Shown here: piece after piece, positions 62,401 to 64,000 of the stretch
Numbering within the stretch: the stretch's first letter is position 1
Layout of the letters: each line of letters starts with the position of its first letter
Assembly: GCA_020523905.1 (NCBI GenBank)
Contig: JAJAPZ010000007.1
Location: forward strand, 16,208-80,207
Source of the DNA: Candidatus Obscuribacterium magneticum
Lineage (GTDB): Bacteria; Elusimicrobiota; Elusimicrobia; F11
Reading direction: 5' to 3'
DNA: 64,000 nt
The notes under the pieces: model-generated
What the model saw: only the letters and a program-made list of their open reading frames with translations
The model's database searches: none
What the model was told of the DNA's origin: nothing
Program-made: the position numbers and the translations under genes

Positions 62401-64000
62401 GCGGGGAATCTGGTCCCGCTGGGGACGACGCTTCCCGATCAAACGTGGCAGGGAAGTAACGGGATCGTGCAGGTGTATGAAGTCATCCAGGGGCAAGCGC
62501 GCCTGGACACGTCCACGACGCTCAGCTTGAGCGTTGGCGCGGACGGCTCCTTCAACGTTCAAAATTTGACGGTTAATAATGACTACTATCGCCCCGGAGA
62601 GACGGGGCGGCCCATCGGGCAACTCAAGAGCGCCGTCGGGACCGGCCGCTGGACCACGTGGAATGAGCATGAGGGTTTTGTGGTCGGCTCGGCCTCCGGC
62701 TATCCGCCCGCTGGCAGTATCTGGCAGACATACGACGTGAAAATTGGCCAGGCCCGGATGACCGAACACCGGCAGCACATGGGCAATACGCCGACGGATC
62801 CGGCTCTCGTCCCGGATGGGAGCGGCGGTTGGGCTAGAGATCCGGCGACCGGCCTCTGGATCATGGCGGAGAACTCCACCCTCTTTCCCGACACGCGGAC
62901 TCCTTATGATCCCATTTACGCGCATACGGAAAGTTACATGCAGAATAACTACGATCGGGATGGCGTCCTTGTCTGGTCGGGCAGCGTCACGGAACAATAC
63001 GGGGCGGACGGCCTTGTAAACCGGTCCATACAAAACAGCGTGTTTCATTTGGATGACCAGGGTCGGCGCGATTGGGGCGAAATTCACGGCGAATCCAACC
63101 GGTACTCTTACGGCCAGATGACGGACAGGACGTGGGCGATTGATACGTCTCAATCAGTCGAGACCACCTCCTTTAATACGCGGGAGGAGTATTCCCTCAT
63201 CAGTCCGAGACAGCTTGTCCGCCGGGTGAGTGTTCATACGGTGTCCGACACCCTGGGCATCGATGGCTCCGACAACCATCAGGATTTGACCACGACCTAC
63301 GCCTATGATGACAACGGTGTCTTGGTGAAAGAGATTGACCTCAACGGGGACGGCGACTTTAATGACCACGTTGGTGAAGGGGAGAGTCTCCGCTACGAAA
63401 GGACCCAAGGGGATGGTGATTTTACCAGCCATTCCGGGTACTCGCCGGATCCGATGGATCGTGTGGCCTTTGACGAAACGAAGGGACACATCCATCAGGA
63501 GTACGACGTCATTGTCCTCAGTTATCGGGACATCCGGCCGGACCGGCGGGTGGGTGTGGCTCGGATGAAGCAATCCGTGACGGATTCCCAAACCACGAAC
63601 CGCGATTGCGTTGACGCCCAGGGGCACGTGGATCCCACCAAAGGCACCGTCACCGTTCAGCACGCCGTGGTGGATTACACGAATGATCCGCGAAGCACGC
63701 AGCTTTTGGCGGCGGAAGGGAACTCCTATTTTTCGACGAAAGATCCCTTTAACAATTTCACGAGCGGTTTCACCCATCAAACCTACGACGTCAAATTCAA
63801 TCAAGCCAAGCTCCGGGTGAGCGACACCAGATCCTGGACTGGCGATGAAGGCTGGTACGCCGCCTATAACGCCAGCACCGGCGATTATAAGTCCTTTGTT
63901 CCCCGTCCCGATTTTGACGTCGAGCGGGCTTACGCGCATCCCCAACCCGGCACGGACCGGTCCTGGTCGCGTCAGCAGATGACGGTGACCAATGATTACA
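32428..64000 (+). CDS. Giant exported YD-like-repeat protein, at least 10,524 residues, open at window end
   Basis: From ATG 32428 the frame runs without a stop to the last base; I read it codon by codon along its length and found none. The in-frame TAG at 32413 and the absence of an earlier ATG fix the start. Residues 1-29 are a Sec signal (positive start, hydrophobic core, AFA|G). Residues about 30-200 are non-repetitive and partly coiled-coil-like (LLRQLEELQIFQQETFK). Then come YD-like units in three styles, interrupted by a few unique islands. Typical phrases: YDALGRL, YDDNGRLLA, NDGYGN, GQARL, QTYEII. Only about nine Cys occur. This suggests a very long surface fibre or adhesin. No RHS core, protease or toxin motif is seen; the C-terminus, with any sorting signal, lies outside the window. 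Proteins of this size have been reported in Omnitrophota. Confidence 0.93.
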   Translation, partial: MNPRAKDKIRKFIAILVAVAQLQTQVAFAGLPGTMGLPPGFDKLPFATKSLAKKLLSQGLVLFRSLPYYQFLEPQRKSDLPEESRTTPEQALSRDEKQMSLLRQLEELQIFQQETFKNRPKLPNTPIEILDGISTYKLNVNIAKEMKKVYEGRAQSEKEMKEELASMKKAINGAGGSVRTEKDGSHSFFLHGLMVANRGAKYLDGNGQITIVDTRRIKYDKEKKLQRGTTRISKDSLGNVSVTVRSDIEYTDDSNPHGKQIVTSYKDTIMDPNGNVQIVERDNIKYLEGAGVEKKQRGQFEVSYDEVRTDSFNNKTTKRWENGAYVKLGEEWYLTGYDQKETDADKNTNLIHWRSGTYAFNPNYKKYKTINSTRQEYLLTGYVQEVTDPKGLKRTEVWSDGTYDSRDNLVSFDQRDLNAAGELPTLIQFRNGRFDAWGRQIGYERKETNADGSYVKTVRLDTTYNKLGDVTSYSDRIEGSDGSRYRVDRFGIDYNRKRQQVAYKQTTIGEEGRVTSVTWSALQEGLNKEAIAGPGEKGYDENGRLKGYEETTEVDGLVMARLVTDITYVKGDQASSKEVTHTTGLMNGEDVDVTRTVDTQRLSTSCGKDGDAADCSDEGAQVIAYVDRVTDWGIDNRSKTILRDLLMEIVRNSITVEGFFERKTTTGGSQRRDAGQDDSEIINTVNTTLQTNTVYGGSGRVNSYTQVTTDSTNPEKVTTSRFSHLLYNPAGQLIQSLEQARISFLNDLNDVKDGDRGYDMETERSKIAYDAFNRISDVHTVTRTMTRETDITTVADRTNVTYNGMGDVARYTEQVVTNSTPGLTETTHWQGKDYSALGRLRESVQEVQSTGVDEQGFRLDSLRSIHTSGMQYDDRNRLIGYREVIRSSDAPGVTTTHTVGDPQTGEAGIFYDTRDHQLVLKEVTVREGVGVQEQTITERNMWQVVIDEAGILRGYTEVTETLSDPDDLVTTNVISNILWSDWGMNEQIRSRHTDTTSNEAEAVVTAVDYDVTQFDVYGRAIETREDIRRTTLEDIRHTSSAVDIHTIRSINTTFNGLGQVGLKVEVTQNPETGVTTLVKQSSSYDTEGRLADQVEESTTRGANPAFEKTVTTHSSLYTYDAGSGRVLGYVQEVTSTDAPLLVTTTQRSGIDYNLEGQQLGWKDFVHEIGGDIDHTFTTERSDMAYNRNRLVKFKDVTYDGEKQEPNELTRTQTLETFFNEETGLVMQTEQRTTETGLMTTPETGPSGTGALLNHIREVIRSDIEYNTQGQETDYRETIHDNQTPELTEETARTNAVYTGGLLTSYTETSHRFSADESFDTTVRVDHTLGYDGFGRLQEDINTEHDAYGAVLDHIRRQWYDGTGRNNKTWEETKRRGTDVVQTVHRSNIRYTQRGDQASYTETQQSTERPDVTVTVEWQARGGTREGYNEMGQLVGFHQVETSEGETLNRAVETDRSQIQYTNVGQIARYNEVRHDSATPDLEEQVLWTGDYNGKGLLAQNNVTTHRLDRSPGGTLLDVTVEQDIQNSYDALGRINHSITESHETSPGSIINATTREEKFDIQYLQDQQVGYALRNWDAYNISHNIFSTTIRRNVVYDDLRRLMEYDEEVDAPVYDGSNKLLPRLTHWSAEDYNSDGQLTGFVKDEIEYDEVEPVQFNPAEMTPRSETQTVHSRVQYNTDGTEASYYESSHQTWRDGAETLSEVTRSGIHNNGLGQMSAWREMGTNTTFQDGVLLRELAVDTTWKAGGPGCEGGYLRSGRMGAYQQVVNQVSLRDIFQVTETTQWSGAVYNKEGSLVTYNQNVLRRGLSQEKMIIPTEWSLLSELQKAEYLSRFVYVLDDGRAVAWRDLPTLARVDLVAIGRARINGKDVRLRAMVVQSRLDSTVETQRLTTLYNEMGLTKEYNELVKENSLKTNREWKGLAFNAKGQAMQVHEVTEGPTGEITTADRDRIQYDLHNRMLGYREESHSDFSPALTTRQIVLNSYDALGRLSDQERSVHESGGGLDRHSTVILRDVSYDRFDRQQGYNQVQFDGLAVVIGPRSYQWDDRFNEAKRNMDVSPDWGDLFFYGDSLGDADRRTLTAGRALADHLVTVTAMRGINYDLMGNQWGYLRVQRQAGHQAGGTTGGAAVFESAQSTVRSGSQYYHSGRQAGLASGYKEVTRTNASAIETISQTRGIQYDKGRQTSLSIQTELKGEVVVRGERKEIQKKTTTARHGILYNAAGLQSYSIDDTVENGLRSTTVTENLQFDAKGRVMKTESTTWVEGETTRLAYFLDDQEIDPSLVALLEKNPDLPIQGIEIREVPHRVSEKTVVTRQAIEYDALDRQVAYTEVTRSPGGVLTVTKVEGVEFDKFGRQTRYHSVTQTEGWDLTYYIDGVEVDAKTLLDLLNGRTALQDFLDGAELDPQILIDQLDGGSVLDLLPTGQMTIWQALSLGLIVTGRKKTRIEDPDHLDPDRAKDSTRYDIEYDANGNMSRYQEIMTDFKSGILSQETQVRMTYNEFNKVDSQVSATETSYGVHQDGQPDVPPQSQSFMESRIFYVYDGRGNLKGAGGGSVTTSEDFVAESRTRQVSEDYFSLIGSQAKNVFSKVTSRTVNGDGVVIEGKATRLNSYDLRDGSALASYEIGTSDTYDAVAKTLTHTKSRQISTAVNGELKTLLTLNDNLTSYPDKSERKNQRVSQSSMVNHYGEDGHLAYADGFEGAFANDGHDNLTYSRSQQTYEAVGDRARLKTVRNDSLGERADGKSLSRNHSVIDYDLHQSGPLIGVVKSALETGHFANREWVITTDETGKIKDSGYLFSKGDITNLYDEVYLGEAKLTRSVVKTDSWRADGTFTHDEKFTEYFYDRLGHVTGAEGAGEDTRHRELEDGELSSGGVSTTSVYNEKGDLYTLTTTHTLMYYQDVINNQARLTKSVSDSDTVYPFGSVADTQHIEVTYGNDLDTGEVLEARGTGHFNNHEWGYSDGVIVNVSNTMNGQIRQAYEVIRGEAKLVKTTSWSTTNNRDGSYVIIDEANPSVTTYVYNDKGQLVGGQSSSRSRSNEMGTRNAADPAAIEISQTVTVTQQKIVAIMGETRTLWSESASDSVQLDANGDPLGSRTGDPEGSKSHQKIRVDYTYDMKTSRVLGGRGHGTTQSMDYYGNVSLGTIDQEFIGKANQARLFKSTTVTDTENVDRTYSHQQTEMVNNYDDNGLLMGASSMGAFVNVNESGDTSDGQISQTFRVLNGQAKLNTNTTITNSAGSDGGTSYQAVTVRYSYNGLGYLTGAHVGEGDGYLESTDSEGNQTRGNIRQTYEIILNQARLTSSTTVTRMEHVDGAFTDQTLVIFYENDSIKGLLQNAYSRDPLDPTTPEGENHWETWYIDGEGHRQEVHGTIVQTFDLNVITRTGQAKVVESKSLADRVTYNTLTHEFGGELPIHPHMNSYSLNTYDERGSLTSAFSDSRRVNMAGEITRQIQIALYTTDGDGNRVSGHIYGSTYREGADATGTGTTRIESTDFDTTEEYTLLPYKTFMGQMVERARRTKSFTRSTTDSMDGSDNHTETEVFYAYNRDGRMVEENESGFRTYGRGFSIGHSGFGSDRNPWDEVRTVIDQAYEIIPIGIGVAKLKKNVSTSNTYHYRLDAAGQPAAWLGMLGMRSRLEARHGRLGRNGETIEPTTLDGIDPPFGPTGLRLAIEGGRDGTTNRQILTVTYENSRSARVLRGQGIGEFHQEDRYGNRTEGKIYQDYAGIANQARLRTNRTITDTINRDDSTNHQEIVTEYRLNQRTGRILNVRGTGDFNSNDGHGNVTVGSLQQTYHPGFIDRYQLARVLSTITDSTSSNRDGSLTVSHNVVDNTYDETDHVGLLIGVDGYGNSTTNDHGNITETSQIQLYDLTLLRETGQARVREQRSHSTTTNRDRSRSYQSMLITNDYDAFDASLENTEGHGLLRTDDDRGGFTVGLITQIYDQDVLDATGQPKVSKTLTEVVTADETDFDSATFQPALRADVPADDYNQRAAFEGIVNHLKQYNPDDPTHRNSDRTWVFQSSTVEYGYDGLGRLKSATGSGSSLSDDGFSRDGIHNITVGTVQQIYSIINNQAKVVENRSHTTTHATDQVEGDRNVQDVTVYNAYDDNGVLMAVRASGLFTSIDTSRNVTRGLLTQIYDQELLKNTGQAKVKDSITHSWGFNRDGSIVKQKMVVTTRYDEDGRILDDSDGKGNFIGVRGEGTSEADDGFGNITFSNVTQYYNRELTIQLGRGILRNTKTGGTAYNRDGSSAVIESNQENAYTPGGKLSNATGWSSSLLDDGFGNYTLSYTNQEYDEIILSRTGLLRVSKAVTSTNPARGDGTTAGAKNQDGSYTVQNMTVTYAYDASGVAVMEGGQGREGRTSGIGDGFSDDGYGNKNASVINQTYVILNNAARVSGTDSQNFTLDSNYVDGQARVLGLNRDRTWSLQWSHTDNFYNADGKLVASDGWVKGVSSDSWGSLAEGQAIKTMGWDNAVGTVASGHLTWSESDQVYTGLFGQPKLIRQTTNSWSTSVDDVDSFQRVTVSYEYDPSGQMQGAKGEGFTQSEDHYENTTFGTLEQTFLGIRGQARLVESRSEIDNRNVDGSSGHQSMTVTTSYDALGRYESAVGRGTSDSDDGYGNITTGSTVQEYDRNLLTVYGQMKVLKTTSQSFTQNHDKSSTRQTAVVDYEYSAEEDVVSGYLVNAGLLVGAHGTVDFNSDDGSKNITTGYTLQDYDLALLGNTGLLRVKKASTYARTDNLDRSVMTQVTIVDYAYDGQGGIRADRTTGQTASIAYDGFGNTTRSGAFVQEPGSRELTITDVGGTQTYGEFMGQARLVQSITTSHTLDDWDPHGATNDQTTVLTNTYDSRGRLVAAYGSGGFTSHSGTAPDNIAFDTTTGQVRQFYVILNGQAKLQAAETSTATQARDRSRSDQRMVVTYSYNNDGVLEGAAGTGEGTGDDGYGNVTVSRIFQFYEILLGQARLTRSVTDTTSTNRDGSSNVQIQTLDNRYQESTGLLAAALGQAQFTSNDGYDNITLGTVSQTYFIHRNQAKILETRTLSDTRNLNKSTQHAETTVHYTYQPLSGEPRALRLVDADGQVDFTSRDQYGNRTVGHTEQDYDEGVLATTNQAKVNWTRTISDTTNLDGSTSHQDMTVHNEYDGAGNGILVRAYSDPGTVSSNDGFENITDGLLYQTYVVIAGLAKLATSQTVSDTYILDETSNHQNMTVTYHYNGAGVLISAVGEGMTYAFDGKEGYTAGRIDQTFDIIHGQAVVRKSQQLSWTSSEEEMGSREDPLRNHGNFWSQLEITGGRFEAPLRNRDDSWSRQDVTTEYEYNGLGELDGASGSGSALANDGEDNYTASVITQAYEIILGQAKQTVSTNASFSSTALGEGSFEAPHINPDGTWTNSLNQVVNSYNTLGHLQFVAGSGTGLSFDGFNFMASETRQNYDVEYLHRHGLAKISSTSTKSFSSDADGHGSYYKPLTLADGSWNIQESRVDYCYDDTCGQLLTNGVLTDASGHATFESDDGHGNKTVGTTDTEFDETVIGLTGQLKAREVVNKSDTFNRDRPLGSSLSPSAHQEITVTYVNDPVTTKLESASGTGWSLSNDGFGNFVKTDITQIFEMIRGVARLTETRSESFTSNAAGGGSFGDWEHLETAPPSAVNQDDSFSFQYSVVTNRYTAGGQLYSTSGQAVTLSNDGSGDYYKTGRIEDGLGNYTATGRLIKVGAGTYRMEDAIRQDYDIIRGQARLVRSLSRSFTSDAGWNGSYESPLADRVKNADRSWNRQEFVLTNTYDGNGVLTNTEGFGRALSNDGMKADGTGNYQASNIRQTYEIIHGSAKLRQAVTESFNSDALGHGSPAAPVAQTDDAWNSNTAVTTYDYDYEGRLIGASGLTHGLSNDGLGRFTASQGLQFYDADLIRQFGQAKLTQTISRSYTSDGQARGTYENPLPNSDATWSRQENTVDYGYSPKGKLATAGGQGISFADDGHGNISEGTSSQEFVIALGQAKVYKTTTNTETFNRDGSGSFTTMIVTNIYHTKQNDADRWFGYLEDVTGFGLSLSHDEGGRLTRSEITQDYDEGKIAELGLVKLRLTFTRMYSVNFAPNHQGGNTYLNPGVYEDGTWVRQKMTVVNIYDTGGKLTSGLGLGDGLSNDGFNNFMASFIHQDFVVKGGDLRLVQTVTNSWTADYDPNQGDSVEGKVFGEYVEPHRNRDKSRSRQHMTVTNEYFDSGRLKSSEGHGQSLSEDEFGNLTKSFIDQVYDEETILELGQARLTGTHTRSITAGRLTLTEAEGLSFDYFVQRARDGSASPDGSWSWQDVRVFNTYDDRGRLLKTRGEGSSLSNDGHGNYTGGQIQQRYFIKEGRALLDSSLNRSFTATLRDPQDILTFKGSYESPERDFDRVQSVQEVTTRQIYDENGRRTGVVGKGTGNTDDGSGNKAISSIQQIYSQEFLAMGFEKLDEVITATRALNKDRTRSDSTAHQIYEYGPIVEGENTYIRLRNVTGFTDTVANDGSGNITKSHTDESYNQRLLDELGQIKRESSTTVSRTYGRDGNFRKDDTILAFRYDDNGRFVDVQGGGRFVSKLLQGQVDTNVLEPDGIVTSVGTITQTYDIGVLQTHGRTRLIDTKTLAESVSGEPTKQMEVVDRTNQIRGTIQWNRTGELLGASFNDALTGDNYIVKKEGDVFFLVYRDEEGRPVKHQLNVRTEDVGGTITEIMSFEDDDVRFMLDYLKDGTDLRNPHLVLFRRGQGAAFEFGEPQETIFLRETTRYGAYSPELGLGWHELAVVRAPDGTLTTLGYLAQNGIHFVLERLIEGENRWVLSYIAPDPVSGGLSENTVEGGFVGTDFVGDDGFTYIEGLNFSGGSASIKANLPSLAGMTVSLIELEKLNTRDNQIQLMDTTFNYDAQGTLLNAWSRGTFMGETAGGDRVSGSIINHYTVINNQGRILATERYTNTANTDYSSSHSYEITYNELDSRTGVQTGASGWSMTAAEDGFGTITLTRSNRTFEMISGQARIVKQLTHSSTYENYGTPAERLLSYTDPYVQVNRYDDNGRLLAVTDEMGRDTIVITSTNFEYGYHQGQLIQEAVSVTESRVRQKFVVIEQQAKLDEAVTESRVISADGSETHQTSQMDYILSPRGTLLSADGFSSSVSLDANGFETKTVVKQNYIILKDQAKLGSQATEVTTRDPEGHIVSHQSPVSLFYHYNARGLLADVPVTDKDGYPNIESTVENFDFGYDETSGVKRIQEGNTSITHLTQVYVVVNNQARVACQRSQTDTFDTQPAHHLVSRQNEFTLVYNYDHNGRLASVRDGANGDNIVTLTSESWDYADADHPDEIITRGVSVSEQVYDLVAGQARVVAQTVVDSRTYEVVWAVGGAEHPVPPIERLLSRQIRPSVLHNIYSAGVSRPVDERRFDVRFLEGAGQFLAVAGVDTAGNLMDGVLVEQESYEYADSTDPFSPTSTTKTEAFQTYTVIGGQARVSSVNTTGSTVGVDGAITYIGSTLEDGQRVERGNWTVNLYDRHGRLQDMFASAISVSHSGFTDGRPWDTTVSESYSTYIFINGQGKVSKTESRSITRGRDDSYNEQKGTTYFGYDEYGRLLEDPAKTFGTSTFKSHSGFEPDGTPWDETTGTQQIAYRVIHGQAKQVDTTSISRAQARDGAFTDSVSHTHFALNEDGQIVEERGNEKTFGEVASLANDGWGNLTYTGLLSPDNKSLLKAGVEQTYDIIPGLGQARLVKSVSNSETKNLDGSYTYQTSETVNTYYRSGPLLGQLETSAGHVSSLSEDQNLTYTVAETTLEYDIINNQARLRTSTNTSYATGADGSPSHSLSVTRYENDGDTGKLLGASGTSASWSVDAEGNYTESGKIGFDAVNSREFIETEGGWQTYRLMFGQARAVSSHSLSTTHSVDGSVNTQDFYTITEYHPDTGRLKAQRAFGGWSTADPLGNVTEGETRQWFEILTGQARMTFSHSYRTSAGPLTAHTVSQVDNTYNSLGMLVTSNSLSGNYSPDGLFTASDTNVVYTYDGNEKRTLGTITGLSKRYEYDPVTGVDFSLAFETVETDTIETYEERGDKTRRIKSVSSSYQSSMDTSFSEQHITTFYAFDGDGQVVEQFDLDGDGDFDQENEWTHGRGTSLSHSGHDDPNLAWRNVPSDKWFDTTVGELDQTYGMISIPVGPHFVGWDPSGQPRMINTINVAKLHQTDTQSETRGRDSSYNHQTMTVTNRYWLDGFRIKLLETVGDGEILEAHSGRDDTWGPDYRDPATFSPRNQREINETEWWDTTVGTIHQEYQVFFDAIAKLKVTTNRSVTLSREGSFSYSDSQTVNAYTESGKLVEWIDLNQNGERDFGEVTEGNSTTTSYSGADAIFITVPANWKTLSEPNRQAYFDELNPDSFITVARAHDAYLHPTSQNPPSGPVWWDSSYSTTHQDYVILRGQQARVHQSQTTTNTFGVDGSYTLQNITTTYNYDHRNRLVDANAANATGFTFNDDGNGSNSIGQVRQQFISVNGQARIHLSETKSDPASTDGAVSHQASYTEYAYTSEGKIDLPNMKGRTASWTIDSEGNMTSSGKLTTDGYVDFAQSADNQQTFDVLNGQAKVLVTHTRTLTHNIDLSLFQQDLDVENFYDRVNNRAGGHYLGRLIGAHGSGTWSAWDHDPARGGSPHRTDGFVTQNYQFITGQNRLVEAGTYRDHSFPPSGIRSDSDGIWTFVPVPIYAPPADEHLYAHPESYSLTRYDANGAVIWTQSASDVFNNEGFLTHSWQKVNYVDDDGDRRRDHGYITGQTHRYEYTVGGLPDGIKTDVSMEDTYFDTVETYEEVHSDRLGIDVTRRMMTDTNSRTYSLDGSFNKQHLVVHYAYDHNAVMVEENERGEKTYGEGTFVSHSGQELEFDPVHHPERGETLEEYWALANPADLWDATIGSLDQQYRVFHLGPNGEVGVARLARTDTVSDTVGRDLSFNHQEQTTFQAYFPPGYPPDNPTPLLLTNEFDYNGDGDIDEELGERTMTTGSFTSHSGRDESDPDPFSGLFAAPYHNLMEYLVSVRNITDPQLVDQTRRVVMGDLAQAQENYVDLSGNSLWWDTTTGTTRTDYMDTSKVFYQLKAKTQQTDSLTFSRDNSMNYQHNLVTYKYSNEYVARDVPLTDPARWNANDSGPLLVGAYGVGNFIQDDGNGNLTLGFTEQRYKITRGQRAQVGEATTITDSSGSEGGTSHTLTTVTYNYDDTTGRLSRSAPAVGHGASFSIDGEGNITTSGVIGTKAASDETPFDVTDEKVLPFAADPAGDQTINQAEGLVGQWGSVQTFTFINGQAKNSFTDSITRFDGIEGGGVQQSVQIQRVHNENFYSAIGQLDKTRPPVGTGTWVSYDGFESAELPLGHQTRGGLWQDYTVILGQARLICSQQNIGSTRLDPPDITRADLNGDGDANEWVEVPVPLFTPPSGQNLYAHTENYAENYYDENGVLTLAQSASNNYSADGILTHGWQRAVYSRQTLTLPDPRDPQRTIQRTVRVGGDIHSESYKYDYEENGAIHVPPDYPPLETTISNSHEDYSVLGPLFFVRRVSVDSNARTYGMDGSYNDQHLFTTYAYDANAVAVEQIDLNGDGNYDDVTTETIGGREQRRYERTFGAGTFSGHAGRDDENMSWGDTLNDHPEQVWDWTVGSIEQEYKVFGFPPGRVGGPLVGVARVSKTTSVSDTVGRDTSYSHQAAVNTVAYDPRTLRVVLSYDYDGPGGNDPVRTEGIVHSLSHSGRDQTDPDPFSGLDVSGADGMNDDDRRALQTELFQAQDDYVDSSGYSLWWDTTDSETTQTYIIPGRTNDPLHGRFNIHKLGKTTTVSSTISRDHSTNGQFMEVIYCYSKTRPPSASLSTRDILAASDDGPILVGAVGRGSFWAQDGSGGVTVGQMEQRYRVIRGQQARLAEQSTLSDGTGSDGSPTHSLTTVNYDYNNRNGRLLSAGGVGASYSLDQDGNITLSGSLVRKQDIVYSDRFQYGPIEDEVAGFAGVDPELARINVPADLAQLVGYLDAAGNLVPLGTTLPDQTWQGSNGIVQVYEVIQGQARLDTSTTLSLSVGADGSFNVQNLTVNNDYYRPGETGRPIGQLKSAVGTGRWTTWNEHEGFVVGSASGYPPAGSIWQTYDVKIGQARMTEHRQHMGNTPTDPALVPDGSGGWARDPATGLWIMAENSTLFPDTRTPYDPIYAHTESYMQNNYDRDGVLVWSGSVTEQYGADGLVNRSIQNSVFHLDDQGRRDWGEIHGESNRYSYGQMTDRTWAIDTSQSVETTSFNTREEYSLISPRQLVRRVSVHTVSDTLGIDGSDNHQDLTTTYAYDDNGVLVKEIDLNGDGDFNDHVGEGESLRYERTQGDGDFTSHSGYSPDPMDRVAFDETKGHIHQEYDVIVLSYRDIRPDRRVGVARMKQSVTDSQTTNRDCVDAQGHVDPTKGTVTVQHAVVDYTNDPRSTQLLAAEGNSYFSTKDPFNNFTSGFTHQTYDVKFNQAKLRVSDTRSWTGDEGWYAAYNASTGDYKSFVPRPDFDVERAYAHPQPGTDRSWSRQQMTVTNDY
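37879..38046 (+). other. Unique insert in style I repeats
   Basis: Within the giant frame, about 56 residues (WSLLSELQKAEYLSRFVYVL, DDGRAVAWRDLPTLARVDL) break the YD pattern. It has the look of a small helical hairpin. A related phrase, NWKTLSEPNRQAYFDELNPD, occurs at 57467-57526. Confidence 0.5.
39541..39750 (+). other. Unique Leu/Asp-rich insert in style I repeats
   Basis: About 70 residues (YYIDGVEVDAKTLLDLLNGR ... LDPQILIDQLDGGSVLDLLP) form an amphipathic helical island. The opening YYIDGVEVD resembles YFLDDQEIDPSLVALLEKNP at 39240, so both may be copies of one inserted element. Confidence 0.5.
42658..43260 (+). repeat. Isolated early copy of the style III module
   Basis: HPHMNSYSLNTYDERG, TTDGDGNRVSGHIYG, the Arg pair at 42964, DSMDGSDNHTE, AYNRDGRMVEENE and YGRGFSIGHSGFG follow in the same order as the matching parts of the units at 58522-58990 and later. 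It therefore belongs to the style III family but sits some 11 kb upstream of the main block, within style II repeats. Confidence 0.65.
52381..53040 (+). other. Non-repetitive island of about 220 residues in the giant protein
   Basis: The repeat pattern stops at 52381 and resumes near 53041. The interval contains VFFLVYRDEEGRPVKHQLNV, VRFMLDYLKDGTDLRNPHLV, GLGWHELAVVRAPDGTLTTL and SGGSASIKANLPSLAGMTVS. It appears to be a mixed alpha/beta globular domain with no catalytic motif I recognise. It is the longest unique segment after the N-terminus. Confidence 0.65.
54200..64000 (+). repeat. Repeat style III of the giant protein: higher-order unit of about 2.2 kb
   Basis: Whole multi-unit blocks recur. 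One anchor, an Arg pair before S-V, lies at 56575, 58831, 61006 and 63220 (steps 2256, 2175, 2214). Another, S-x-S-x-D-x-EGN-x-T-x-SG, lies at 55912, 58015, 60055 and 62209 (steps 2103, 2040, 2154). Each block includes YAHxESY, LTHxWQ, VEExDxxGDGD, GTFxSHSG, a WWDTT segment and a GQ(Q)AR segment. The earliest block (54.2-56.4 kb) is looser and shorter. The last is cut by the window end. Confidence 0.8.

Noticed and set aside
32428..64000. Classifying the giant protein as an RHS or Tc toxin
   Set aside because: YD-like units are present, but no RHS core (DPxGL-type end), cage-forming partner or toxin tip is seen in the visible part, and unit lengths differ. The C-terminus is out of view.
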